Below, piece after piece: positions 32,738 to 40,858 of a stretch of DNA of 64,000 nucleotides. The position numbers and the translations under genes are program-made. The DNA is from Craurococcus roseus (GTDB taxonomy: Bacteria > Pseudomonadota > Alphaproteobacteria > Acetobacterales > Acetobacteraceae), in assembly GCF_039523795.1 (NCBI RefSeq), contig NZ_BAAAFZ010000072.1:18521-82520 (forward strand), given 5' to 3'. Within the stretch, counting starts at the first letter, position 1. Every line of letters starts with the position of its first letter. Under the pieces are notes generated by a model. The model searched no databases. It worked only from the letters and a program-made list of their open reading frames with translations, and was not told the DNA's origin.

Positions 32738-33260
32738 GCAGGACGACCGAACCGTGAGCGCGGGCGATCGGGCCGCCCGCGCATCCCCTGCCCCGGTCGC
32801 CGGCGTCGCCGTTCGCTAGGCTGGAGGGCGTTGCCACGGCAGGCCGGGGCCTTCGCCGATGTCGTCCGGCTCCGCCATGCGTCTGGCCCGGGCCTGCGGG
32901 ATGTTGAGCTGCTGGCTTCCCGGTCACAGCCGTGCACTTGGTTTTGGCGTTGGGCAGGCTTTGGCTGCTTTGCCGCCGCGCGCCACGGTGCCGCGGCGAG
33001 AGACGGACCGCCCGGCGTGGTTCGAGCCGACCGAGCAGACCCGGAACGCTGTCATGCGGTGGATGGGCCAGGGAGGCCGCGAGCCCGGCGATCACCTGTC
33101 CCCGGGCAGGATCGGCGAAGGCCGCAAGCCGACCGCCGTTCGCGGCGGGAGCATCGCCCGGAGGCCGCTGGCAGAGAGGAAGGGCGGTCCGGCAAGCTTC
33201 CAAGGCATCGTGCCAGGGCCCGCGCGGGGCCGTTATGCTCCCGCCGTTCCCGGAGAGCCC
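32738..33260. other. Long intergenic region, no convincing gene
   Basis: 523 nt. Open frames exist on both strands but none has a start with a ribosome site or recognisable sequence. Two promoter-like -10 hexamers occur: TAGGCT at 32817-32822 and TATGCT at 33234-33239, the latter well placed for a short leader before the LysR gene at 33261. Confidence 0.45.
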
Positions 33261-34217
33261 ATGTCCGCCCCGTCCGTACCCCGTCCGCCCGCCCGCAACG
33301 AGACGCTCCGCGGCGGCGCCATCGCCCGCCGCCTGGACCCGACGAGCCTTCGCCTGTTCCGGGCCGCCGTGGAGGAGCGCTCCCTCGCCGCCGCGGCGGA
33401 GCGCGAGGCCATCGCCCTCTCGGCCGCGAGTCGCCGCATCGTGGAGTTGGAGGAGCGCCTCTGCACCACCCTTCTGCGACGCCACGACCGCGGCGTGACC
33501 CCGACGGCGGCGGGAGAGGCGTTGATGACGCACCTCGTCGCCCTCTTCGACCTGCTCGACCGGATAGGCGCCGACATGGACGCCTTCGCCGCGGGCGAGC
33601 GCGGCCACGTCCGGCTGCAGGCGAACATGTCCGCCGTCTCCGGTTTCCTGCCGGAGGCGCTCGCCGGCTTCCTCCCCGCCCATCCCGGCATCCGCCTGAC
33701 GCTGAAGGAGCGCTACACGGCCGACATCCTCCGCGCCGTCGCGTCCGGGGCAGCGGACCTCGGCCTCGTCTCCGGCACGCTGCCCGCGCCGGGGTTGCAC
33801 GCGACCCGATGGCGGGAGGAGCGGCTCGTGGTGGTGCTGCCGGAAGGACATCCTTTGCTCGATCGGGAGACGCTCGCCCTCGCCGACCTCGACGGCGTGC
33901 CTTTCGTCGGCCAGTCCGAGGAGACGGCCCTCCAAAAGCTCTACCGTGCACGGGCAGCGGCGCAAGGCCTCGCCTTGAACGAGCGGGTGAACGTGTCGGG
34001 CTTCGACGGCGTGCGGCGCATGGTGGAGGCGGGGCTGGGCGTCGCGATCCTTCCCGCCACGGCGGCGAAGCCCTACGCGGCGGCGATGCGGATCGGGTTG
34101 CGGCCCCTTTCCGATCCCTGGGCGGCGCGCCCCCTCGTCATCGTCACCCGCGCGCCGCGGACGCTTTCGGCGGCGGCCCGGGTCCTCATCGCGCACCTGA
34201 CCCGCCCGCCGGGCTGA
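33261..34217 (+). CDS. LysR family regulator
   Basis: 318 residues. The HTH is unusual in wording (LFRAAVEERSLAAAAEREAI, ALSAASRRIVELEERL) but fits the LysR pattern, here offset by a ~30-residue N-terminal tail; the effector domain follows. The ATG has CGGAGAG upstream. It lies 93 nt upstream of the CoA-transferase gene on the same strand and is the obvious candidate regulator of the CoA-transferase/lyase/aconitase/TctC module, both transcription units of which carry the same 20-bp element. Confidence 0.87.
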   Translation: MSAPSVPRPPARNETLRGGAIARRLDPTSLRLFRAAVEERSLAAAAEREAIALSAASRRIVELEERLCTTLLRRHDRGVTPTAAGEALMTHLVALFDLLDRIGADMDAFAAGERGHVRLQANMSAVSGFLPEALAGFLPAHPGIRLTLKERYTADILRAVASGAADLGLVSGTLPAPGLHATRWREERLVVVLPEGHPLLDRETLALADLDGVPFVGQSEETALQKLYRARAAAQGLALNERVNVSGFDGVRRMVEAGLGVAILPATAAKPYAAAMRIGLRPLSDPWAARPLVIVTRAPRTLSAAARVLIAHLTRPPG

Positions 34218-34220
34218 AAC

Positions 34221-34240
34221 CCGCGAAACCTGCCTTGCCG
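34221..34240 (+). repeat. 20-bp element, copy 1, upstream of the CoA-transferase gene
   Basis: CCGCGAAACCTGCCTTGCCG, identical to the copy at 36561-36580. It lies 70 nt before the CoA-transferase start. Both copies are followed 8 nt later by ATGGCG. A 10-bp inverted copy of its core (GGCAGGTTTC) occurs at 36473-36482. It is a candidate operator or promoter element. Confidence 0.75.
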
Positions 34241-34310
34241 GAAAGGGCATGGCGGGCGGGGCACGCGGCGCGGCATGGAACGGGCCAACGACGCCGGAGG
34301 AAGCCCCGCC

Positions 34311-35549
34311 ATGGACATCTCCCATACATCCGTCGCTGGCCAGGCCGACGCCCGTGCCCCGCTGGCCGGGTTCCGCATCCTCGAACTCGGCCACTACGTC
34401 GCCGCCCCTTTCGCCACCCGGCTCCTCGCCGACCTCGGCGCCGAGGTGATCAAGGTGGAGCCGCCGGCGGGCGACCCGGTGCGGCAGTGGGGGGCCCGCT
34501 ACAAGGGGTCCGCTCCCTGGTGGAGCGTGCACGCGCGCAACAAGCGCTGCATCTCGCTGGACCTGAAGAAGCCCGGCGCGCGGGAAGTGGTGCTGGACCT
34601 CGTCCGCGGCTGCGACGCGCTGGTCGAGAACTACCGGCCCGGGCAGTTGGCGAAGCTGGGGTTGGGCGAGGAGGCGCTGCGCGCCGCGCGCCCCGACTTG
34701 GTCATCGCCCGCATCTCCGGCTACGGACAGGACGGGCCGGACCGCGACAAGGCGGCCTTCGGCGTGATCGGCGAGGCTATCGGCGGCCTGCGCCACCTGA
34801 CGAACCACGCCCCCGGCACGACGGACCTGCCGCCCGTTCGCGTCGGCGTCTCCATCGGGGACTCGGTCGCGGGCATCTACGCCGCGCTCGGCGTCGTCGC
34901 GGCGCTGCTGCGGCGGGCGCGGACCGGCGCGGGCGGGGACATCGACGTCGCGCTGACGGAATCCGTTTTCTCCCTGCTGGAAGGCGCGCTGCCGGAATAC
35001 GGCACGCTCGGCACGGTGCGGCAGCCGACGGGCGGCGCCATCGCGACCGCGGCGCCTTCCAACGCTTACCGCTCGCGCGACGGGATCTGGGTGCTCATCG
35101 CGGGCAACTCCGACCCGCTGTGGCGCAAGCTCGCCGGGCTGATGGGACGGCCGGACCTCGCGGAAGATCCGCGCTTCGTCGGCAACCAGCATCGCGTGGC
35201 GAACGCACGCGAGTTGGACGGCCTGATCAACGCCTGGACCGGCACGCTCGACGCCGAGGCGCTGGAGACGGCGCTGCGCGAGGCGAACATCCCGCACACG
35301 CGGGTCTTCACCGTGGCCGACATCGCCGCCGACCCGCAGATGCGCGCCCGCGGCATGGTGCAGGAGGTGGAGGACGGCCTGCTCGGACCGATCCTGCACC
35401 CGGGCGTGGTGCCGCGCGTGGACGGCGTGCCGAACGCGCCGCGCTCCACCGGCCCGGCGGTCGGCGCCGACAACGACGCGGTGCTCGGCGAGATGCTGGG
35501 CTACGAACCCGCCCACATCGCGGCGCTGCGCGAGGGGGGCGTGCTGTGA
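34311..35549 (+). CDS. CaiB/BaiF family CoA-transferase
   Basis: 412-residue class III CoA-transferase moving CoA from one acyl group to a carboxylic acid. ILELGHYVAAPFATRLLADL, GAEVIKVEPPAGD, and VSIGDSVAGIYAALG are family marks; D184 in IGDS is the probable catalytic aspartate that forms the anhydride. The ATG at 34311 has GGAGGA upstream and is preferred over 34275. The stop overlaps the GTG of the lyase gene, so CoA activation followed by C-C cleavage is likely. Confidence 0.9.
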   Translation: MDISHTSVAGQADARAPLAGFRILELGHYVAAPFATRLLADLGAEVIKVEPPAGDPVRQWGARYKGSAPWWSVHARNKRCISLDLKKPGAREVVLDLVRGCDALVENYRPGQLAKLGLGEEALRAARPDLVIARISGYGQDGPDRDKAAFGVIGEAIGGLRHLTNHAPGTTDLPPVRVGVSIGDSVAGIYAALGVVAALLRRARTGAGGDIDVALTESVFSLLEGALPEYGTLGTVRQPTGGAIATAAPSNAYRSRDGIWVLIAGNSDPLWRKLAGLMGRPDLAEDPRFVGNQHRVANARELDGLINAWTGTLDAEALETALREANIPHTRVFTVADIAADPQMRARGMVQEVEDGLLGPILHPGVVPRVDGVPNAPRSTGPAVGADNDAVLGEMLGYEPAHIAALREGGVL

Positions 35550-36448
35550 GGGCGACGCTCGTCGAGGTCGCCCCGCGCGACGGCTTCCAACCCATCGGCC
35601 CCTTCATACCGACGGAGGAGAAGGTCGCCTTCGTCGAGGACGCCCACGCCGCGGGCCTGCGGCGGATCGAGATCGGGTCCTTCGTCAACCCGAAAGCCGT
35701 CCCGCAGCTCCGCGACACAGGCGAGGTCCTGCGCCGCACGGCGCGCCTGGACGGCCTCGACGCGCAGGTGCTGGTCCCGAACGCGCGGGGCGTCGCGCTC
35801 GCGCTGGAGGCGGGCGCCCGCCACCTGGCCTACGTCGTCTCGGCGTCGGAAGCGCACAACCGCTCGAACGTGCGCCGCGACGTCGCCGCCTCTGTCCGCG
35901 ACTACGGCGAGATCGTCGCGGGCCTGCCCGCGGGCGTGAAGGTCCGGCTGAACCTCGCGACCTCCTTCGACTGCCCCTTCGACGGGCGGGTGGAGGAGGA
36001 TCTCGTGCTCTCGCGCCTCGACGGACTGCTGGCGCACCGCGAGGACGTGGAGGTCGGGCTGTGCGACACCACGGGCCGCGCGGACCCCAACCACGTCTTC
36101 TCCCTCGTTTTGAAATGCCTCGCGCGCTTCGAGGGGCGGACGCGCTGGGCCTTCCACGGCCACGACACCTACGGCCTTGGCCTTGCGAACGTCGCGGCGG
36201 CGTGGCGCGCGGGGATCGCGGTCTTCGACGCGGCCTTCGGCGGCCTCGGCGGCTGCCCCTTCGCGCCCGGCGCCACCGGCAACGTCGCAACGGAGGACGT
36301 GGCTTGGATGTTCCGGCGCATGGGGGTGGCGACGGGGGTGGGTCTCGAAGCGCTCGTCGCGGTCGCGGCGCGGGCGGCGGCGCTGCCCGGCGCCGCGCCG
36401 GGCGGCCGGGTGCGGGCGGCGCTGGCGGGGATCTGCGCGGCATCGTGA
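35546..36448 (+). CDS. Hydroxymethylglutaryl-CoA lyase-like protein
   Basis: 300-residue member of the HMGL/DRE-TIM family, cleaving 3-hydroxyacyl-CoAs to acetyl-CoA (or pyruvate) and a second product. EVAPRDGFQ gives the metal-binding Asp and catalytic Arg, HGHDTYGLGLANV the two histidine ligands, and GGLGGCPFAPGATGNVATED the flexible loop cysteine. The start is a GTG overlapping the CoA-transferase stop (GTGA). With that neighbour it would cleave a newly made CoA thioester such as a citramalyl- or HMG-CoA-like compound. Confidence 0.9.
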   Translation: MRATLVEVAPRDGFQPIGPFIPTEEKVAFVEDAHAAGLRRIEIGSFVNPKAVPQLRDTGEVLRRTARLDGLDAQVLVPNARGVALALEAGARHLAYVVSASEAHNRSNVRRDVAASVRDYGEIVAGLPAGVKVRLNLATSFDCPFDGRVEEDLVLSRLDGLLAHREDVEVGLCDTTGRADPNHVFSLVLKCLARFEGRTRWAFHGHDTYGLGLANVAAAWRAGIAVFDAAFGGLGGCPFAPGATGNVATEDVAWMFRRMGVATGVGLEALVAVAARAAALPGAAPGGRVRAALAGICAAS

Positions 36449-36560
36449 ACGCGGGCCGCGGGCGGCGCGGCGGGCAGGTTTCCCGAACGAGATGGCAGTC
36501 CCCTGAGGGGTCGGGAGGCGACGGCCGATGACCGTGCGCGTCGCCCTCAACGGCCGGTCG

Positions 36561-36599
36561 CCGCGAAACCTGCCTTGCCGCATCGCGTATGGCGATGCG
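36561..36599 (+). promoter_or_regulatory. 20-bp element, copy 2, joined to an 8-bp stem hairpin
   Basis: The 20-bp element (36561-36580) is identical to that at 34221. It runs into a perfect hairpin, CGCATCGC (36579-36586), loop GTATG, GCGATGCG (36592-36599). The whole lies about 70-110 nt before the aconitase-like start, in a 221-nt gap after the lyase gene. It looks like a control site for a second transcription unit. Confidence 0.55.
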
Positions 36600-36669
36600 C
36601 CGTGTCTCGTGGTGAAGGATACGGCAACGAGAGGCCGCGAGGCGGCCCGACCGGAGGACTACGCTGCCC

Positions 36670-38616
36670 ATGGCGCTGAACCTGACCCAGAAGCTCATCC
36701 GCTCGCGCGTCGTCGAGGGCGACCCGGTCCCGGGCGCGGAGATCGCGCTGAAGGTGGACCAGGTGCTCCTGCAGGACGTGCTCGGCGTCCTAGCGATGCT
36801 CGAGTTCGAGGCGATGGGGCTCGACAGAGTGCGCGTCGGCCTCGCCGCGCAGTACGTGGACCACAACCTGGTCCAGACCGACCACATGAACGCGGACGAG
36901 CACCTGTTCCTCCGCTCGGCCTGCCAGCGCTTCGGGGTGTGGTACTCCCGCCCGGGCAACGGCATCTCCCACCCCGTCCACTTCGCCCGCTTCGGCAAGC
37001 CGGGCGACGTGCTCGTCGGCTCGGACAGCCACACACCGGCGGCGGGCGCGATGGGGATGCTCGCCTTCGGCGCGGGCGGCGCGGACGTGGCGCTGGCGAT
37101 GGCGGGCGAGCCGCTGCGGCTGCGGATGCCCCGCGTGCGCGGCATCCGCCTCACCGGCGCGCTGCCGGACTGGGTGAGCGCGAAGGACGTGGTCCTCGCC
37201 ATGCTGCGCCGGCACGGGACCGAAGGCGGGGTGGGCTGGATCTTCGAGTACCACGGCCCCGGCCTCGCCTGTCTCTCGGCGATGGACCGCCACGTGATCG
37301 CCAACATGGGCGCGGAGATGGGCTGCACGACGACCGTCTTCCCCGCCGACGACGCAGTGCGCGATTACCTCCGTTCCGAGGGGCGCGAGGGCGACTTCAC
37401 CGCGTTCACCGCCGACCCCGGCGCGGCCTACGACGCGGAGGAGGAAATCGACCTTTCCGCGTTGGAGCCGCTGATCGCGCTCCCGTCTTCGCCCGGCAAC
37501 GTCGTCTCGGTGCGGGAGGCGGCGGGCCGCGAGATCTACCAGGCCTACATCGGGTCCTCCGCCAATCCGGGCTACCGGGACTTCGCGGTCGTCGCCCACA
37601 CGGTCCGGGGCCGCGTCGCGCACGACCGCGTTTCGCTCGACATCAATCCGTCCTCCCGGCAGGTGCTGGAGAACCTCGCGGCGGAGGGGCTGGTGGGCGA
37701 CCTCGTCGCGGCGGGCGCGCGGCTGCACCAGGCCGGCTGCAACGGCTGCATCGGCATGGGACAGGCGCCAGCGACCGGTCGCATCTCGCTGCGCACCGTG
37801 CCGCGGAACTTCCCGGGCCGCTCCGGCACACGGGAGGACAGCGTCTACCTCTGCTCGCCCGAAACGGCAGCGGCTTCCGCGCTCACCGGCGTCATCACGG
37901 ACCCGCGGACGCTCGGCATGCCCTACCCTCGGGTGGCGCCGCCCGCGAAGCCCAGGGTGAACGCCTCCATGCTCGTCCCGCCTCTGCCCGCGGCGGAGTC
38001 GAACGTCGTCCGGTTGGAGAAGACGGAGAACATCGCCTCCATCCCCGCCCTCGGCGCCGTGCCTGACACCCTCGTCCTGCCGGTCGCGCTGAAGGTGGGC
38101 GACGACATCTCGACCGACGACATCGTCCCGGCGGGCAACCGCGTCATGCCCTACTGGAGCAACATCCCCCGTCTCTGCGGCTTCATGTACGGGGGGGTGG
38201 ACGCGGAGTACCCGACGCGCGCCCGCGCCGCGCTCGCCGCGGGCGGCCACGCAATCGTGGCGGGCAACAATTACGGCCAGGGGTCGAGCCGGGAGAACGC
38301 GGCCCTCGCCCCGCGCCACCTCGGGCTGCGCGTCGTCCTTGCGCGCTCCTTCGCACGCATTCACTGGCAGAACCTGATCAACTTCGGCGTCGTGCCGCTG
38401 ACCTTCGCGGACCCGGCGGACCACGACCGGCTGACGAGGGGCGAGACGCTGCGCTTCGAGGGGCTGCACGCGGCCCTCCGCGCAGGGCCCGAGGTGGCGG
38501 CGACGCGCGCGGACGGCACGACGGTCCGGCTGCGGCACGCCCTCTCGCCCCGGCAGGTCGAACTCCTGCTCGCGGGCGGCGTAATAAACTGGCTGCGCGA
38601 TCGGCTCGCGGCCTGA
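36670..38616 (+). CDS. Aconitase family hydratase with one cluster cysteine replaced
   Basis: 648-residue single-chain aconitase/isopropylmalate isomerase of the Aquifex-type subgroup, isomerising hydroxy-carboxylic acids by dehydration and rehydration. The large domain has VGSDSHTPAAGAMGMLAFGA; the swivel domain carries GDDISTDDIVPAG and NNYGQGSSRENAA. The first [4Fe-4S] cysteine motif, normally GSCTN, reads IGSSANPGYRDF with serine at 297; the CxxC pair survives at 357 and 360 (GCNGC). The cluster may thus be changed or absent. The start follows CCGGAGGA. Context suggests a substrate other than citrate. Confidence 0.88.
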   Translation: MALNLTQKLIRSRVVEGDPVPGAEIALKVDQVLLQDVLGVLAMLEFEAMGLDRVRVGLAAQYVDHNLVQTDHMNADEHLFLRSACQRFGVWYSRPGNGISHPVHFARFGKPGDVLVGSDSHTPAAGAMGMLAFGAGGADVALAMAGEPLRLRMPRVRGIRLTGALPDWVSAKDVVLAMLRRHGTEGGVGWIFEYHGPGLACLSAMDRHVIANMGAEMGCTTTVFPADDAVRDYLRSEGREGDFTAFTADPGAAYDAEEEIDLSALEPLIALPSSPGNVVSVREAAGREIYQAYIGSSANPGYRDFAVVAHTVRGRVAHDRVSLDINPSSRQVLENLAAEGLVGDLVAAGARLHQAGCNGCIGMGQAPATGRISLRTVPRNFPGRSGTREDSVYLCSPETAAASALTGVITDPRTLGMPYPRVAPPAKPRVNASMLVPPLPAAESNVVRLEKTENIASIPALGAVPDTLVLPVALKVGDDISTDDIVPAGNRVMPYWSNIPRLCGFMYGGVDAEYPTRARAALAAGGHAIVAGNNYGQGSSRENAALAPRHLGLRVVLARSFARIHWQNLINFGVVPLTFADPADHDRLTRGETLRFEGLHAALRAGPEVAATRADGTTVRLRHALSPRQVELLLAGGVINWLRDRLAA

Positions 38617-38639
38617 CGGTCCACAGGGAGGAGAAGAAG

Positions 38640-39632
38640 GTGGCGTTGGACATCACCCGCCGCGGCATCGCCCGCCTGCTCGGCCTCGGGGCGGCGACCG
38701 CCGTCCCGTTCGCCGCCCGCGCTCAAGGCGCGTGGCCGAACCGCCCGGTGCGGCTGGTCGTGCCATTCGGCCCCGGCGGCGCGGCGGACACGCTGGCCCG
38801 CGTCGTCGCCCAGCCCTTCCCGCAGGCCGCCGGTGGCGGTTCGCTCGTCGTCGAGAACCGCTCGGGCGGCGGCGGAACCATCGGGGGCGGCGCGGTCGCA
38901 ACGGCCCGACCGGACGGCTACAACCTCATGGTCGCGGACATGGGGCCGAACGCGGTCGGGAAGGAGCTCATCCCCGCGCTCTCCTACGACCCGCTCCGCG
39001 CCTTCACGCCGATCGTCCACCTCGTGAACCTGCCCCTCGTGCTCATCACGCGCGCCGACCTCGGCGCGGACGACGTGGCAGCGCTCGTCGCGCTGGCGAA
39101 GTCGCGCCGCCAGCCCCTGACCTACGCGGCCCCCTCCGTCGGCCACCCGACGCACCTCGCGGACGAGCTGTTCCTGTCGCAGTCCGGCGCGCGGTCGGAA
39201 GCGGTGCAGTACCGCAGCGGGGCCGAGGTGCTGCGCTCCCTCGTGGCGAAGGAAACGGACTGGGCGATCATCTCCGTCTCCTCCGCCCTGCCCTTCGTCC
39301 AGGAGGGCAAGGTCAAGGCGTTGGGCGTCGCGAACCCCGCGCCGATCGCGGCGCTTCCGGGCGTGCCGCCCATCGCCGCGACGCTGTCGGGCTTTGTGGC
39401 GACGACGTGGCACGGCATCGCCGGCCCGGCGGGCATGGCGCCCGACTTCGTCCTGCGGATCAACGAAGTGTTCAACGCCATCATCGGCCGGCCGGAGGTG
39501 CAAGAGAACCTGGCCCGGACGCAGGGCGCCGAGTTCGTCGGCGGCACGCCCGAAGCCTTCGCGGCCTTCATTCGGCGCGAGGCCGAGCGGTGGATCCCGA
39601 TCATCCGGTCCGCGAACATCAAGGCCGAGTAG
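38640..39632 (+). CDS. Bug/TctC family tripartite tricarboxylate receptor
   Basis: 330-residue periplasmic receptor. The signal sequence (ITRRGIARLLGLGAATAVPF, with a twin arginine) ends at AARAQG. WPNRPVRLVVPFGPGGAADT and RPDGYNLMVADMG are standard Bug-family phrases for the Venus-flytrap that clamps carboxylates. The GTG at 38640 has a GGGAGGAG site. It lies 23 nt after the aconitase-like gene and probably supplies the acid that the module degrades. No TctA/TctB permease genes are present here. Confidence 0.9.
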   Translation: MALDITRRGIARLLGLGAATAVPFAARAQGAWPNRPVRLVVPFGPGGAADTLARVVAQPFPQAAGGGSLVVENRSGGGGTIGGGAVATARPDGYNLMVADMGPNAVGKELIPALSYDPLRAFTPIVHLVNLPLVLITRADLGADDVAALVALAKSRRQPLTYAAPSVGHPTHLADELFLSQSGARSEAVQYRSGAEVLRSLVAKETDWAIISVSSALPFVQEGKVKALGVANPAPIAALPGVPPIAATLSGFVATTWHGIAGPAGMAPDFVLRINEVFNAIIGRPEVQENLARTQGAEFVGGTPEAFAAFIRREAERWIPIIRSANIKAE

Positions 39633-39644
39633 GCGGAGGAGGCT

Positions 39645-40010
39645 TTGGTGCATCCGGGTTGCGGCTTCCACCAGGATGGGCTCGGCTCGACACCGCAGGG
39701 GAGCATCGGGGTGACGGCGGTGGCGGGTCGGGGTCGGAGACGCGGGCGTGCGCGCTACGCGGTGCGGGACCGGGCCGCCTACGACCGGGCGCTCGCGCGC
39801 CGCGGTGCCATCACCGTTTGGGTCTCGCCCGACGCGGCCGCTTGGTGGCGGGCGCTGGCGGGGCGCCACACCTTCTCGGACGCCGCCATCGCTGCGGCGC
39901 TCACGGTCAGGGCCGTGTACCGGCTGGCGCTGCGGCAGGCGGAGGGCTTGGTCGGCCCCATCTCCGCGCTGCCCGGCTTGGCGCTGACCGTCCCGCCGTC
40001 CTCAGGTCGG
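39645..40010 (+). pseudogene. IS5-family transposase fragment
   Basis: From about 39747 the frame reads RARYAVRDRAAYDRALARRG, WVSPDAAAWWRALAG and VYRLALRQAEGLVGPISALP, the N-terminal domain of IS5-type transposases. It breaks off at LTVP (about 39995), where intact proteins continue with the D/H TTLSRR motif and the DDE core. No terminal repeats were found. A dead remnant between the TctC gene and the XRE-cupin gene. Confidence 0.72.
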
Positions 40011-40144
40011 GGCGGGAGCGCTCTGGACAGAGGCACGGCCCGAAGTTTTCCCGCGTCGTCCGGGCGTGATTTCTTCCCCAAGTCCCGAGCGCCGCCATCG
40101 CCTCCTGCGCGACCGATCGCCGGAAGGCGCTGCGCCCTTCCGAG

Positions 40145-40777
40145 TCAGTAGAAGGGAGGCGTCAACGCCCACAACACCAAGGCGCGCGACGCTCCCGCGT
40201 TGCCGAAGCGGTGCGGCTTGCTGCTGGCGAAGCGGAAGGCGTCGCCGGCCTCAAGGGTCGCGGTCTCGCCGTCAACCTCCAGCCACAGGGCGCCCTCGAG
40301 CACCACGCCCGCGTCTTCGCCGGCGTGCGTGTAGGAGGTCGGGCCCGACGACCCGCCCGGCTGCACCGTGACCAGCAGGAGCTCGATGGCACCCTCCCCC
40401 GGCGGCGCGAGCAGCTCCTTGGTGATCCCCTCGTCGCCGAAGGCCACGCTGCGCCGGTGCGGGCGCCGCAGCACCCATGCCGGGCCCGGACCCGCCGCGC
40501 GCGGCGGGTCGAACAGCCAGCCCACGGGCACCTCCAGCGCCTCGGCGACGCGCAGCAGGCTGCGGAGCGACGGCGACGCGACGCCGCGCTCGATCTGGCT
40601 CAGCATGCCGACGGAGACGCCCGAAGCCCCGGACAGGTCCTGCAGCGTCAGCCGGCGCTGGCGCCGGAGCCGCCGCAGAGCGGAGCCGACCTCTGGACTG
40701 GCCGCCGATCGCGCCGGGGTTGCAGCCTGCCTGCGCTTCCTCTCGCCATCCTGAAAATCAGTGCCGATTCTTTTCAA
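40145..40777 (-). CDS. XRE family regulator with C-terminal cupin
   Basis: About 210 residues. The lambda-repressor HTH (VGSALRRLRRQRRLTLQDLS, GASGVSVGMLSQIERG) is followed by LRVAEALEVPVGWLF and a C-terminal cupin (SYTHAGEDAGVVLEGALWLE). XRE-cupin proteins such as PuuR sense a small ligand in the cupin and repress amine or amide catabolic genes. There is no ATG in frame; a TTG at 40777 is taken, with low certainty. It is divergent from hyuA over 81 nt and is the likely regulator of the 14 genes on that side. Confidence 0.8.
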   Translation of the reverse strand: MKRIGTDFQDGERKRRQAATPARSAASPEVGSALRRLRRQRRLTLQDLSGASGVSVGMLSQIERGVASPSLRSLLRVAEALEVPVGWLFDPPRAAGPGPAWVLRRPHRRSVAFGDEGITKELLAPPGEGAIELLLVTVQPGGSSGPTSYTHAGEDAGVVLEGALWLEVDGETATLEAGDAFRFASSKPHRFGNAGASRALVLWALTPPFY

Positions 40778-40782
40778 CGCGG

Positions 40783-40810
40783 TTGCACCCGTCGGCGTCG
40801 GCGCTAGGCT
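40783..40810 (+). promoter_or_regulatory. Candidate promoter and overlapping palindrome for the hyuA operon
   Basis: TTGCAC (40783-40788), 16 nt, TAGGCT (40805-40810), giving a leader of about 40 nt before hyuA. The -10 region lies inside the perfect 11-bp palindrome GCTAGGCTAGC (40803-40813), and CAACGCGGTTG overlaps the -35. Either could be the operator of the XRE-cupin protein. Confidence 0.5.
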
Positions 40811-40858
40811 AGCCGCAACTCGAGCCGATCGGGAAGCGCGGATGCGACGGTACCGGGC

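Noticed and set aside
32831..35545. Upstream part of a 1,205-codon plus-strand frame
   Set aside because: Only the last 300 codons (from 35546) are a real lyase gene; the earlier part overlaps the LysR and CoA-transferase genes in another frame and is arginine/proline-rich.
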